A stretch of DNA of 64,000 nt from Nephrocerus scutellatus. Taxonomy: Eukaryota > Arthropoda > Insecta > Diptera > Pipunculidae. The notes below the pieces were generated by a model. It did no database searches, was not told the DNA's origin, and saw nothing but the letters and a program-made list of their open reading frames with translations. The stretch lies in contig OX352761.1 in NCBI GenBank assembly GCA_947095585.1, positions 26,317,777 through 26,381,776 of the forward strand, read 5' to 3'. How positions within the stretch are numbered: position 1 is the first letter of the stretch; each line of letters begins with the position of its first letter. Below are positions 43,031 through 53,600 of this stretch, one piece after another. The position numbers and the translations under genes were made by a program.

Positions 43031-43973
43031 TGCATAGCCATATATGAAAATATGAACTAAAAATTACACTAAAATCTATATACAATGTAATGTACAACAA
43101 AAAATTTAGTCTTTCATTAGCCGAGAAATTGTAATTTAATTTTTGTCTAATGAAATAGAAAATAATTATTTTTGGAATTAAATTTTTTCCCAAAAAGGAT
43201 AAATATGGCAACATTAAGCTTATATTTTATTTTATATCATAAGTAAATATATGTAGTAATTTGTTTTCTTCTTTCTAAAGATAGCCCAACTTCTTCTTAC
43301 ATTCCATGGCGCGCCGGTTACATGCTTGGTTGTAGAAGAGAGGTAGATACGGGTTCAAATCTCACGTCCGTTTTTTTTATTTTTTTTTTATTTTTCCAGT
43401 ATCTTAAGGGGTTTCGTTTAATGCAATTACACACGGGCCACCTAGTCTATATATAATAAAAAAAACTAATGGAAATGAGTGTAGCATATCTTTCTAAAAA
43501 GTGTACGATGATTATAGAGTTGCATATATGCATTAACTACCCTTAACATTTCCATCAGCCTCCTGGATGCCATTATACGATTCCGATTACATTTGGGAGA
43601 TGATTATCAGAATGTAAATTTTAGTTGTCAATGAAAATATTACTATATACGTACACATAAACAAAAGCAAGTACAGTGATATTAAACCAGAAGCATTTGT
43701 GTGTAGATTGTCATACTTAATGGATTCCAACAATAGTTTGAGGATGGGTATATTCTAGTAATTCCGAACAAAAAACACGATTTCTAAAAAAAATTATGTC
43801 TGTATCTATGTAACATATGTCTTCGAGTTAATAAACACTGGCGATTAATGTCAAGAACAAGTACAATTACTATTTAAGTTATTTTACACGTCTCCAAAAT
43901 TGAAAAGTCAATTTTTTTAAATCAACATAAGTTAATAGTTGCAAAATAGTTTAAATCAACATAAGTTAATAGT
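43031..43973 (+). repeat. ~943-bp tandem duplication, first copy
   Basis: Almost identical to 43974-44884. TGCATAGCCATATATGAAAA begins both copies. Visible differences are single bases (CTTCTTCTTAC versus CTTTTTCTTAC; AATTGAAAAGTC versus AATTGACAAGTC). TTAAATCAACATAAGTTAAT ends each copy and occurs one extra time at the junction. The small minus-strand ORFs (43008, 43966) are not recognisable. Confidence 0.92.
43307..43372 (+). repeat. tRNA-like SINE head, copy 1
   Basis: A-box-like TGGCGCGCCGGTTACATG and, at the right spacing, a B-box GGGTTCAAATCTC, followed by a T-rich tail. The acceptor and anticodon arms do not pair well, so it is a tRNA-derived relic rather than a gene. Confidence 0.45.
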
Positions 43974-44884
43974 TGCATAGCCATATATGAAAATATGAAC
44001 TAAAAATTACACTAAAATCTATATACAATGTAATGTACAACAAAAAATTTAGTCTTTCATTAGCCGAGAAATTGTAATTTAATTTTTGTCTAATGAAATA
44101 GAAAATAATTATTTTTGGAATTAAATTTTTTCCCAAAAAGGATAAATATGGCAACATTAAGCTTATATTTTATTTTATATCATAAGTAAATATATGTAGT
44201 AATTTGTTTTCTTCTTTCTAAAGATAGCCCAACTTTTTCTTACATTCCATGGCGCGCCGGTTACATGCTTGGTTGTAGAAGAGAGGTAGATACGGGTTCA
44301 AATCTCACGTCCGTTTTTTTTATTTTTTTTTTATTTTTCCAGTATCTTAAGGGGTTTCGTTTAATGCAATTACACACGGGCCACCTAGTCTATATATAAT
44401 AAAAAAAACTAATGGAAATGAGTGTAGCATATCTTTCTAAAAAGTGTACGATGATTATAGAGTTGCATATATGCATTAACTACCCTTAACATTTCCATCA
44501 GCCTCCTGGATGCCATTATACGATTCCGATTACATTTGGGAGATGATTATCAGAATGTAAATTTTAGTTGTCAATGAAAATATTACTATATACGTACACA
44601 TAAACAAAAGCAAGTACAGTGATATTAAACCAGAAGCATTTGTGTGTAGATTGTCATACTTAATGGATTCCAACAATAGTTTGAGGATGGGTATATTCTA
44701 GTAATTCCGAACAAAAAACACGATTTCTAAAAAAAATTATGTCTGTATCTATGTAACATATGTCTTCGAGTTAATAAACACTGGCGATTAATGTCAAGAA
44801 CAAGTACAATTACTATTTAAGTTATTTTACACGTCTCCAAAATTGACAAGTCAATTTTTTTAAATCAACATAAGTTAATAGTTG
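43974..44884 (+). repeat. ~943-bp tandem duplication, second copy
   Basis: Second copy of 43031-43973; similarity ends at GTTAATAGTTGC before TGTCACAGTG. Confidence 0.92.
44250..44315 (+). repeat. tRNA-like SINE head, copy 2
   Basis: Same sequence as 43307-43372, carried in the tandem duplicate 943 bp downstream. Confidence 0.45.
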
Positions 44885-45227
44885 CTGTCACAGTGTTGCA
44901 CGTAGCGCTGTTTTTTGAAAATATTGCCAATTTCATGCGGATTTTCAAGATTCATTGACGAATATCATAATTCTGTAACAATAGGTTTTGAAAGAGCTTT
45001 TAAACCATTTTGAAAGAAATTAAATCCGATTAACCGCACAAACGGAGCATGGTTGATATTTCGCTACACAATCATAAATTAATTATAGATATACACCTGT
45101 ATTAACCACTTCGCCAACAGCACTGTGCATATTTACAATAAAATTGAACACAGAAGTACAAACATACGTTTTATTATTACATTTTATTTTCAATGTACAA
45201 TAATGATAATAGGAAGAAAAAATTTAC
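44885..45227. other. Non-coding spacer before U6
   Basis: No gene seen between the tandem duplication and the 3' end of U6. Confidence 0.45.
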
Positions 45228-45229
45228 AA

Positions 45230-45279
45230 AAAAATGTGGAACGCTTCACGATTTTGCGTGTCATCCTTGCGCAGGGGCC

Positions 45280-45319
<40 letters not shown>

Positions 45320-45336
45320 TCTGCCGAAGCAAGAAC
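45230..45336 (-). ncRNA. U6: U6 spliceosomal snRNA
   Basis: Catalytic RNA of the spliceosome, made by RNA polymerase III. The minus strand gives a full-length 107-nt U6: GTTCTTGCTTCGGCAGAACA at the 5' end, then the invariant ACAGAGA box (GATACAGAGAAGATTAGCAT), the AGC triad region in AAGATTAGCATGGCCCCTGC, and the internal-stem-loop part GGATGACACGCAAAATCGTG. The 3' end runs AAGCGTTCCACATTTT into the T-run terminator (45228-45234). No mismatch to the conserved fly sequence is apparent to me. Together with the upstream PSEA and TATA it looks like a functional gene, not one of the many U6 pseudogenes. Confidence 0.97.
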
Positions 45337-45358
45337 AATTACTGGCATCAGAAAATTG

Positions 45359-45364
45359 TATATA
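45359..45364 (-). promoter_or_regulatory. TATA box of the U6 gene
   Basis: TATATA at -23 to -28 from the U6 start, the position that directs Pol III in insect U6 promoters. Confidence 0.85.
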
Positions 45365-45378
45365 CAATGCGACCTTCT

Positions 45379-45398
45379 GAAAAAAAATATGGGAATTA
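45379..45398 (-). promoter_or_regulatory. Proximal sequence element (PSEA) of the U6 gene
   Basis: TAATTCCCATATTTTTTTTC on the minus strand at -43 to -62. It matches the TAATTCCCA start of fly snRNA PSEAs, and its spacing to the TATA box fits the U6 (Pol III) type. Confidence 0.85.
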
Positions 45399-45544
45399 TA
45401 TAAAGTAGTAAAATTTAAAACAAAAAAACCCCAAATATAACGAAAAGTAATGACACAAACCAATTTTAAGAAGTACAGAGAGGTCAGATTTATTCGTTTT
45501 TACCTAAAAACTGTTGGCTTATACCTCAAAGTAGGATAAATTTT

Positions 45545-45790
45545 AGCTTTATTGCTTTGGCAAAGCCAGCTTGGCTTACAACAACAATTGCTATATTACT
45601 TTGGCAAAGCCGGCTTGGCTTTACCGCCTTACGGTAAGAACCATAGCCGAATAAATAAATCAAAAATTTTTTAGGACTAAACTAAAGCCATTTTATAGTT
45701 GTGGTGCTCACCGTAAGGCGGTAAAACCAAAAGCTGTTGCTTTGAGAATTAAAGAAAAACCAGCTTAGCTTTACCAAAGCAATACAGCTT
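45545..45790 (+). repeat. MITE-like palindromic element beside U6
   Basis: The left end TAGCTTTATTGCTTTGGCAA and the right end ACCAAAGCAATACAGCTTTT are inverted repeats. Inner ACCGCCTTACGGTAAG and CTCACCGTAAGGCGGTAA are also complementary. It lies about 150 bp upstream of the U6 PSEA. Confidence 0.7.
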
Positions 45791-46060
45791 TTATCACGCA
45801 CCTTTTGTTTTCACATATGCGTCGCTTACACTACACGACACAGCGTTTAAATCTGGTCCCACGTGATAGTTATTCCATATTTGGTCAGCAATGTATTTCC
45901 ATAACTTTTTTTATTCGAAATTTTTTTTAGTAGATCTATCTCATCAAACAAATCGCCGTAAAGCTCCAACAAATAATTACAATATCATCTACGAGAAAGA
46001 CAAATGAACTTATCAAAATAATAATGTAAACATTACCTGAAGCTGAAGTGTTCCAGTTCT
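45791..46060. other. Non-coding, nothing recognised
   Basis: No ORF or repeat that I recognise. Confidence 0.35.
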
Positions 46061-46303
46061 CTACCGTACTTGCACGTACTTATCGATGGAGTACAATGGA
46101 CTTTCGCAACATTTGAACACTAGACAACATTCGCCATTTACTGAAGAGTCGGCAGAACTGCGGCCAATGTCGCAATCGCAACATACGTCTGTTGGGTTAA
46201 CGTAAACCGCTTGAATGGTTGCTGCAGTTGGTACGAGAATATGGGTATAAGCAAAATATTTAAAATAATTTAGAAAATATATGTAATATAAAGACATTAA
46301 CAT
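46061..46303 (-). CDS. Unrecognised small cysteine-rich ORF, possible exon
   Basis: The frame contains YVNPTDVCCDCDIGRSSADS and NGECCLVFKCCESPLYSID: eight cysteines, seven of them as CC pairs or CxC. The sequence just upstream on this strand (46395-46315) also has an open, Ala/Thr-rich frame (GDAAATVTVATACGAQLQQG) that ends next to donor-like GTGGTA, so two exons of an unknown gene are possible. I cannot name a family, and composition alone could explain it. Confidence 0.25.
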   Translation of the reverse strand: MLMSLYYIYFLNYFKYFAYTHILVPTAATIQAVYVNPTDVCCDCDIGRSSADSSVNGECCLVFKCCESPLYSIDKYVQVR

Positions 46304-46439
46304 ACATTGATTATTACCACCTTGTTGCAGCTGCGCTCCACAAGCTGTAGCGACAGTTACAGTTGCAGCAGCATCCCCAGAGATATTCTGAGATTAGTCG
46401 CAGCCGCGTCTGATGGCTAATGGTACGTATTATTATTCT

Positions 46440-48655
46440 TGCGTATTAGGTGTAACTGTAGTCCAGTGTTGGTCACCTATCTAGTGGTCGCTGGCGATAT
46501 GACTGTTGCTGTTGATGATGAGCTCAGAAGATATGAAAAAACAGTTCACCGGCGAAAGAAAGCAGCCTGGGAGAAGAATCTCGTTCGTGAACTAGAACAG
46601 TACAGAGAGCGAGGACCGTACCAGGCGCGGAAGTTCTACCAAAGAGTCCGCGTTATGACCCAATATACACCGCGTTTCACATACTGCAAAGACAAAGAGG
46701 GTAATCTGATCGCCGATCTCAGAGGCATCTGAGAGCGATGGGAAGAGCACTTTCATAAGTTGCTTAATGGCCAGCTAACTGAGAAATTGGAGGCTCCACC
46801 AATGACCGAAGACCACACTATGCTGCCGCCACCAAGTATAGACGAAGTTAGCAGAGCGATAAGCCGGCTAAAAAATAATAAGGCCCCGGGATCTGATGGT
46901 ATCCCAGCGGAGCTAATAAAAACAGGAGGCCCCGCAATACACCAAGCAATTCATGAACTAATAGTGCAAGGGAGGAAAAGCGATGCCAGAAGACTGGCGA
47001 AGAGGCATCCTCTGCCCCATAATAAGAAAGGAGATATCACAACCTGCAGCAATTATCGTGGTATAACGTTGTTGAGTACGGCGTATAGGATTTTCTCCTC
47101 TATCCTTCAAGACAGGATAGCCCCATACTCTATAGGGATCATTGGTCCATACAAGTGTGGCTTCATCCCAGGCAAATCAACAACTGATCAGATTTACACC
47201 CTTAGGCAGGTGATGGAAAAATGTCTAGAATTTGAAAACTCATCTTTTTATAGACTTTAAAGCCGCCTATGATAGCATATCCAGAGTAGAACTTTATAAA
47301 GCCATGAGGGAATTCGGCATCACAAATAAACTGACAAGACTATGTAGGTTGACCATGACCAATGTTTTAAGCCAAGTAAAAATATCCGGATCACTATCAA
47401 GCCCATTCAACATCTATAACGGGCTCCCACAAGGGGATGGACTGGCCTGCGTCCTCTTCTACCTGGCGTTGGAGAAAGTGATTCGAGACTCTGACGTAAC
47501 GGCGAGAGGAGCAATCCTCTATTAGTACATTCAGATACTGGCTTACGCAGACGATATTGACATCGCTGGTGGGAACTGAAGAGCTGTACAGGAAGCTTTA
47601 ATCCCGATCGAGCAGGCGGCACGAAATCTGGGGCTGCACAAAAAAGAGAGCAAAACAAAGTACATGGTGGCCACGTCTGCGAGCAGAAGATCCAACATTC
47701 GTCCCTTAATTCAAATAGTGGAGCGCGAATTTGAAGTAGTGCAATCCTTTAACTATCTCGGGTCAACTATAGCAGCCGATATAGCATGGAACCAGAAATA
47801 CGCCTACCGGTGACGCACTGTAAAATGCTCTGCGCTCAATTCATTTATGTCCAGATAGGAGTTTTTCCTTTTAAAAAACGATGGCGATTTTCACACCCCC
47901 CCAAAACATATTTTTTTAGGTTTTGTATGGGGTAAGCATAATATGGTATCGGTCAGCATATGGTATGGGGTAACCATTTTTAGATAATGTTGCATATAAA
48001 CGCAATATAAACTGTTCGCGATTCCGCTAGAATTGAGCCACGCCCTTAAGAATAGCATGGCTGTGTAGACCTAATTATCACCTTTTATTTGATACCAATA
48101 TTTTGCCCCACCCACTTTTAAGCACGCCCCTTTTTACACTTTTATAGAAAAGTCTGTTTTTTGCTCTCACTCCGTCGAGGGGGGTTCTATTGGCCCCATT
48201 TTTTTAAATGGAAGGTATTTTTATTACCTTTCGTATGATACCAATTAACCCCCACACCTCTTTATAAATACTTAGAAAAATGCATTTTTCAAAAAAAAAC
48301 TCAAAACTTTGGATGCCCCTCCCACCTAAAGGGGGCACATTTGTGGGAGGTTGTAGGTGGGAGGGGGCGGTGGGAGAGGGGTGGGTTAAAAATACCGTTG
48401 CCGAGCATACCGTTGAAACGCCGAGGATCCTGCTCGGCAAGTCCTTTGTGGTAGGATTTATGGAACACGACAGCGAGGCCGGCCAACCCTACGCTGGAAG
48501 GAGGGCGTAGACCAGGACGCTCAGAGTTAAGGGATGCAAAATTAGATGACATCAGCTCAAAATCGGGACCGTTGGAGAGATTTTTTTGCGGGAGGCCGGG
48601 GCCGGACACCGATTGTACAGCCAAATATGATGATGTTGATGAACTCATGCTTTAA
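46440..48655 (+). pseudogene. RTE-like non-LTR retrotransposon, 5'-truncated, with interrupted 3' end
   Basis: Encodes a reverse transcriptase read through several stops and shifts. The linker is KKAAWEKNLVRELEQYRERG. RT blocks are LKNNKAPGSDGIPAELIK (46870), ITTCSNYRGITLLSTAYRIF (47035), THLFIDFKAAYDSISRVELY (47235), YNGLPQGDGLACVLFY and ILAYADDIDIAGGN (catalytic YADD, about 47537), then LGLHKKESKTKYMVATSASR and VVQSFNYLGSTIAADIA. The frame degenerates at about 47825. After about 560 bp of unrelated sequence the C-terminus resumes at 48410 (RILLGKSFVVGFMEHDSEAG, then QPYAG) and ends near 48650 with CAGCCAAATATGATGATGTT, a short ATG-repeat tail. The endonuclease is missing. Inactive. Confidence 0.82.
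47825..48395 (+). other. Unrelated sequence inside the RTE-like relic
   Basis: Breaks the RTE polyprotein between the SFNYLGST block and the C-terminus. Contains GTATGGGGTAAGCATAATAT and GTATGGGGTAACCATTTTT-type repeats, several CCACCC/CCCCTTT runs and GGGGGTTCTATTGGCCCC. It could be an inserted non-autonomous element or a strongly diverged filler; no target duplication recognised. Confidence 0.4.
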
Positions 48656-48689
48656 TTCAATATTGAAATATTTACTTCATTCACTTTTA

Positions 48690-48860
48690 AATTAATTTTT
48701 GATAACCAATGTTCTTAAATCATCGAAGTCACTGAAATTTCAAAAACAAACAGAAATTAGTCTGCTTGCTCTCTCTTAGCTATTTTGCCGACTAAACGAA
48801 AAATTAACCGTCTATTACCGACGGGTACGGTTAGCAAAGTTATAAAGTTACGTCAAAAAA
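48690..48860 (+). repeat. Dispersed repeat, same family as 6164-6540
   Basis: ATTCTTAAATC-like, TCACTGAAAT, TTAGTCTGCTTGCTCTCTCTT and CCGTCTATTACCGACGGGTA match 6190-6320 in order. Confidence 0.6.
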
Positions 48861-48962
48861 ATTAGCGTTAGCATTGAAGAAGAAAAGTAAAAAGGTCTGG
48901 AAGAAACGGGTGTGGTTGAGAGAATGGCTTAAAAACAGCCCGTAAAAATTTAAATTTTTCTT

Positions 48963-49291
48963 GTAAATTCTCTAATCGAAGAAAGTGTATAAAATTTGAT
49001 GAAATTGGGAACTTTTATTTTTAAAATTGTATGGGTGCCCCTGATCCCGGAGCCCGATCACTTCAAAAAGTCACTTCATAAAAAGTGTTGTCCATCGGAG
49101 ATACATATGCGTATAAAATTTGAAGAAAATTCTAGACCAGAGGAGCCTCAAATTAATAGAAAGTGTTGTCATCGGAAATACACATGAGTGCAAAATTTGT
49201 ATAAAATCGGTCTTTAGAAAGTGGGTTGAAATTGATCACAAGATCTGCCCAGCCAGTCACGGACTCGCGAAGTTAAGTTAGAGAATTTAAA
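48963..49291 (-). repeat. Dispersed element copy, ~125-bp-unit family, short version
   Basis: In reverse orientation it runs from GTAAATTCTCTAATC (48963) to TTAGAGAATTTAAA (49291), i.e. both inverted termini are present. About two internal units contain CATCGGAGATACATATGCG and AAAGTGTTGTC. This small copy gives the clearest view of both ends. Confidence 0.78.
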
Positions 49292-49700
49292 AACGAAACT
49301 AGTTTTCACATGAAATCTTCTGAGCATATGCACCTTTCGTTTGGACAGCGACGAAATAAGAAGCAGACAGCGGTAATGTTTTTTGCCGCTTTGAATCTGC
49401 TTTGAATGACTTTTCTCTACATGGCATTTCTCAAATGAGAGTTCTGCCACAGTTCTCTGCTTTGAACTTTCAGGCAAAGCAAATGTTCAGCACTTTTGAA
49501 CTAGAGCTTCCGTTTGTAGCTTCGTTACGTATCACTATGTTTTTCTTTACGATTGCCAAACGAAACGTTGAAGCCGAAGCTACATTGTGATAGGAAGCAT
49601 TGAAATCGTATGGCTGAACTCGTAAACGTCAGGCGAAGCCGAAGCTGAAGCGTGTTTGTGTTTCAGGCATTAAAATTTAATTTCGTATTTTTTGTTTTAG
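49292..49700. other. Non-coding, nothing supported
   Basis: GAAGCCGAAGCTACATTG and GAAGCCGAAGCTGAAGCG recur at 49570 and 49634, a minor repeat. No gene recognised. Confidence 0.35.
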
Positions 49701-49703
49701 ATA

Positions 49704-50210
49704 TCTGCGCTCGAGCTCTGATTTTTTCTCAATAAAACGAACTCGAAAGCCGAGAATCTTTTGTTTACATTGTTTATTTGCATGTGGTGTTGTTGCAGTT
49801 ATTGAAAAAATCTCCCAAAATATCAAGATCTGTTAGAGGGGAAATCCGTACCATAGATTGGTTTGAAATCTGCTCTCGAGCGTTGATTTTCTTTCGAAAA
49901 AACGAACAACTTGACAGCCAAAATATCAATCTACGCGGATTTTTTAAAAAAAAAAAACACAAAACAGATTTATGTCGCGTTTTTTACATAAAATCTGGCG
50001 CAAATTGATTTTTTGGCTTACAAGTTGTTCGTTTTTACCAAAAAAAAACCAATCTACTGTAGATCGGATTTACCCTTTAACTGATCTTGATATTTTGGGA
50101 GATTTTTTCATTAACTGCAACAACACCACATGCAACTAAACAATGTTAACACAATATTCTCGGCTTTCGTGTTCGTTTTTTTCGAAAGAAAATCAACGCT
50201 CGAGCGCAGA
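49704..50210. repeat. Foldback element with ~127-bp inverted arms, upstream of Nup358
   Basis: The arms are 49704-49830 and 50083-50210. TCTGCGCTCGAG opens and CTCGAGCGCAGA closes. AAAGCCGAGAAT, GCATGTGGTGTTGTTGCAGT and TCCCAAAATATCAAGATC on the left have reverse complements on the right. A second inner inverted pair (ACGAACAACTTGACAGCC near 49903 against GGCTTACAAGTTGTTCG near 50017) makes the whole 507 bp fold. No ORF of note. Confidence 0.82.
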
Positions 50211-50262
50211 TTTCAAAAACAAAAAAAACACGATATAAGATATTTCCTGCAATTCGAAAGAA

Positions 50263-50399
50263 GCTGTATTTATTTGCCGAGGAATAAGGAATTACAACTA
50301 CAATTGCATTGTCAAATTCCTTCTTTGGAATTTGAAAACCTGCTGTTTGGCTGGTTTTGACATTCGAATTCCTTATTCAGATTCCAAAAAAAATACAGC
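50263..50399 (+). repeat. MITE, second copy of the 38941-39086 family
   Basis: GCTGTATTTATTTG and AAATACAGC at the ends, with AATTCCTTCTTTGGAATTTG and GCTGGTTTTGACATTCGAAT inside. It lies about 280 bp upstream of the Nup358 start codon. Confidence 0.78.
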
Positions 50400-50682
50400 T
50401 AGAGTCATTTGGGAAAACGAACAATTTGACAGCCGCAAAACCAATAGGCGCCAGTTTTTTGTTTGTCAATTCGCAATCAAGAATCAACATTTTACATTAA
50501 AAACGCGTAGCGCGTCTTCTCGTAGCCAGCAAATTGATTTTTTGTTTGCGTTTTGATTCTGATATCTGATTTGCAAATTGCACTTCATTAGACTTGCATA
50601 TTGATTTATAAAATACTTTGCAAAAGGAAAAAAACAAAGAAAGGTTTAGATAACTTAATTCCTTGAACAAATAATTGCAAAA

Positions 50683-53600
50683 ATGTATAGATCAAAAAAA
50701 GATGTGGACGCTCATGTGCGAACTGCGCTTTCAAAAATCCGCTCGGAAACAGAGGTAATTTAATGTTATTTGTTATTTAATTGTAATAATATACAGTGGT
50801 TATAATAATTATTGTGTTGAAAAGTGTCAAGAGCGGCGGAAAGGTCGTAGGTTTTTTTTGTTCAATGGCCGCTTTAGTTGTTAAGCGGTGTGTTATGCCT
50901 ACCTATATTGAGTTTCCATTGGACATCGTTTAAAGTTAATGGTTTTTTGAAATTATAGATATTATAGAAAAAGAATTAAAATGAATGCAGTCACCTAATT
51001 CTCAAATTTGTTCTGTATATACAAAACATGATACGGTTTTGTACAATTTTAAGACAACATAGGCAATTTTTATTATAAATTATGTAATAAGAAGACTCGA
51101 GAGTTAAGGGCCAGCCCATAGAACCCGTTGCATTCGATGCGGCGACTTATGCAACTAACAGATCGATTAAATACACGCGTTCTTATGGTGGCATAGTATA
51201 TGAGTTAAGCGGCGCAAAAAGTTGACCAACTTTCAACTGTTCTCTCCGGCATATCCTTTGTCAGTTCTCTCACAGCAGTTTGAAGTTTATATTGGCATTT
51301 ATTTTTGTTTGCCCGTACGGCGACAAGTATTTGCGTTACATACGTTCCGCGTTTCTGAAGCGGAGGGCTCCGTATCCTCCGTATTCTCAGTAACCCGAAC
51401 ACGATTCCTCAAGGAAGAATCAGGGGACAAAATTATGTTGGATTCTCACTCTCCTCGCTATGTCGGTTCACTTTGATAAGTTTTTATTGCTGAGCTGACA
51501 GATTGCTGAGAGTATTGTTCGACTGAATCCATTCTCTTCTGTGAAAAAAAAGAGAAAATCTCTTCTGAGCTGGGGGCTGAGCCCTTAACAAATTCATTTC
51601 CTCTAAAAGCTTGGTGTACTTAACACACACAGCTTTATTAAATGGATCTCTCAGTGTTGTCACTCCTCCACTCTCAATGTCATAGTCATTTAAGTTTTTA
51701 TTAAAAATATCCACTGTTTTTTGGGACTATATGCGAAATATAATAGGAATCATCCTTTGATCCCGAAAAGTCCAAAAGATTTCCCCCTTTTTAACAATAA
51801 GGAAAACAATAAATAATTACTGAGGTTGAAAGGATCGCACCATGTATTTATGTTAATAGAAGTTGATCTATCCAAGTAAACATTCAATTACCATTATTTT
51901 AGAAAAAGTCATGTTTATTGTTTTCCACAGAGAAATCTTCGCAGCCTGACCATTGCTAAACTCTACTACAAGATCAACGAGTACTCAACAGCAGAGCAAT
52001 ATGTTTCGGCATATCTTAGCGTAAAAGATGATAACGACCAAGCTCACAAATTACTGGGACAATGCTTTCAACGTATGAAGAAACCGGACAGAGCGCTTAT
52101 ATCATTTCAGCGGTCACTGCAGCTTAATCGTCATCAACCTGATGTTCTAGTCGAAGTTTGTCAGCTTTTGCTCGAGGATAAGTCTCTTAATACGAATAAA
52201 GCAAAACATTGGTGTGATTTGGCAGAAGCCGAGAAAATACAACATGAAGCTGTGTTTTCTTTGCGTTTTAAACTCATGCAAAAGTTGAATAATAGGGAAT
52301 CGAATAAATTTATTAACGGAAGCGGGCACAACAACAGTAGCAGCTATGAAGATGCCGAAGGTGATTTCTACAGTGATACATCACCGGCTATTAAACTCAA
52401 TAGATCACGACGCGAATCTATAGGTCCTAAAAATGGGCAGCTCGATCATATTTTAAACTCTATGGCAACGACAATGACTTCTTTTAAAGATGAAATTTGC
52501 GGTACAATTAATCAGGAAGTACTATCGCTGAAAAAGGATATATTACATTTAAAGGAGAAATTGGCGAGCATCGAAGAGACAATGAAAAAGGAGACAATTG
52601 TCACACCAAATCCACCAAGCCGCGATGATGCTTCAAATGTTTTGGATGATTTCTTAGAGGTCGATCTACATAACCAAGGATATTCTTCCCAGCAGCAGCA
52701 GCAACATAATTATCTTTCGTCGAATTTGTATTCACAGCAAATACCACTTCAACAACATCAACAACAACAGCATCATCAGTACCAACAGCAACCACAACAA
52801 CGCATACAAGCCCCGAACACAATGCAAATACAGAGAACAGTTAATGCTGCTGCCGCAGCACTTGCTACCCCCACATCATACCATAGTCCACTTTATAATC
52901 CGAATTATTCAATGAATTACTATTCTCCGCAGTTCATGATGACACCGCAACAAGTTACAGGAGCTGCTCTCGGCAACCAGATTGGTAAACATTGGAGGAC
53001 ATAATTTCATATATAACAGATTTAAAATATCATTTTATTTCAGGTCAACACAATCCGTACATGGATCCAGGTCATGTTATGACGTCATTGCTGCCACCCA
53101 CAACACCAATGCTGCCGCCGTCGTCCGCAACTGATCATAAAAATATGTTTGGATTAATAATGCAGCAAACTCTGCAGCATCCACCACAACAGTTATTGCC
53201 ATCCCTTGAACCTTCTGCACTTATATCTACTGAGCCGACAAACGTTCCATTGCAACAACACACACCAGTAGGTCCGGTATTATTCAATAAATCATTGAAT
53301 AATATGCCCGTTGAAAAGGAGGCACCGGTCAATGTTGTAATCACAAACTCGGACCCATTACCTATCAATAGTAGAGCCCTGCAAACGCAACCGCCCGTGC
53401 TAAGTGTGACAATCCCATCACATCACATTAAGCAATGCTCAATATCGGCAACCATCGATAATGTCGTTGCTGGATTTGGCGGCGACTGTGGCGTTCAGTT
53501 GCCTTATTCAGCTGCAGCTACAACAATCTCTTCAAGCCAATCAAGCTCGATCTCAAATTGCTTAGTACCTTCCGTCTCAGCCGTTTCTCCATCGACGTTC

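Noticed and set aside
43307..43372. Functional tRNA gene
   Set aside because: A and B boxes are present but the arms do not fold convincingly and the copy lies in a tandem-duplicated repeat.
52075..53004. Nup358 ending at ...GKHWRT with a stop at 53004
   Set aside because: That end reads through a GT donor at 52985. Splicing to 53044 keeps phase and continues into the FG/RanBD part. It could be an intron-retention product but is not the main form.
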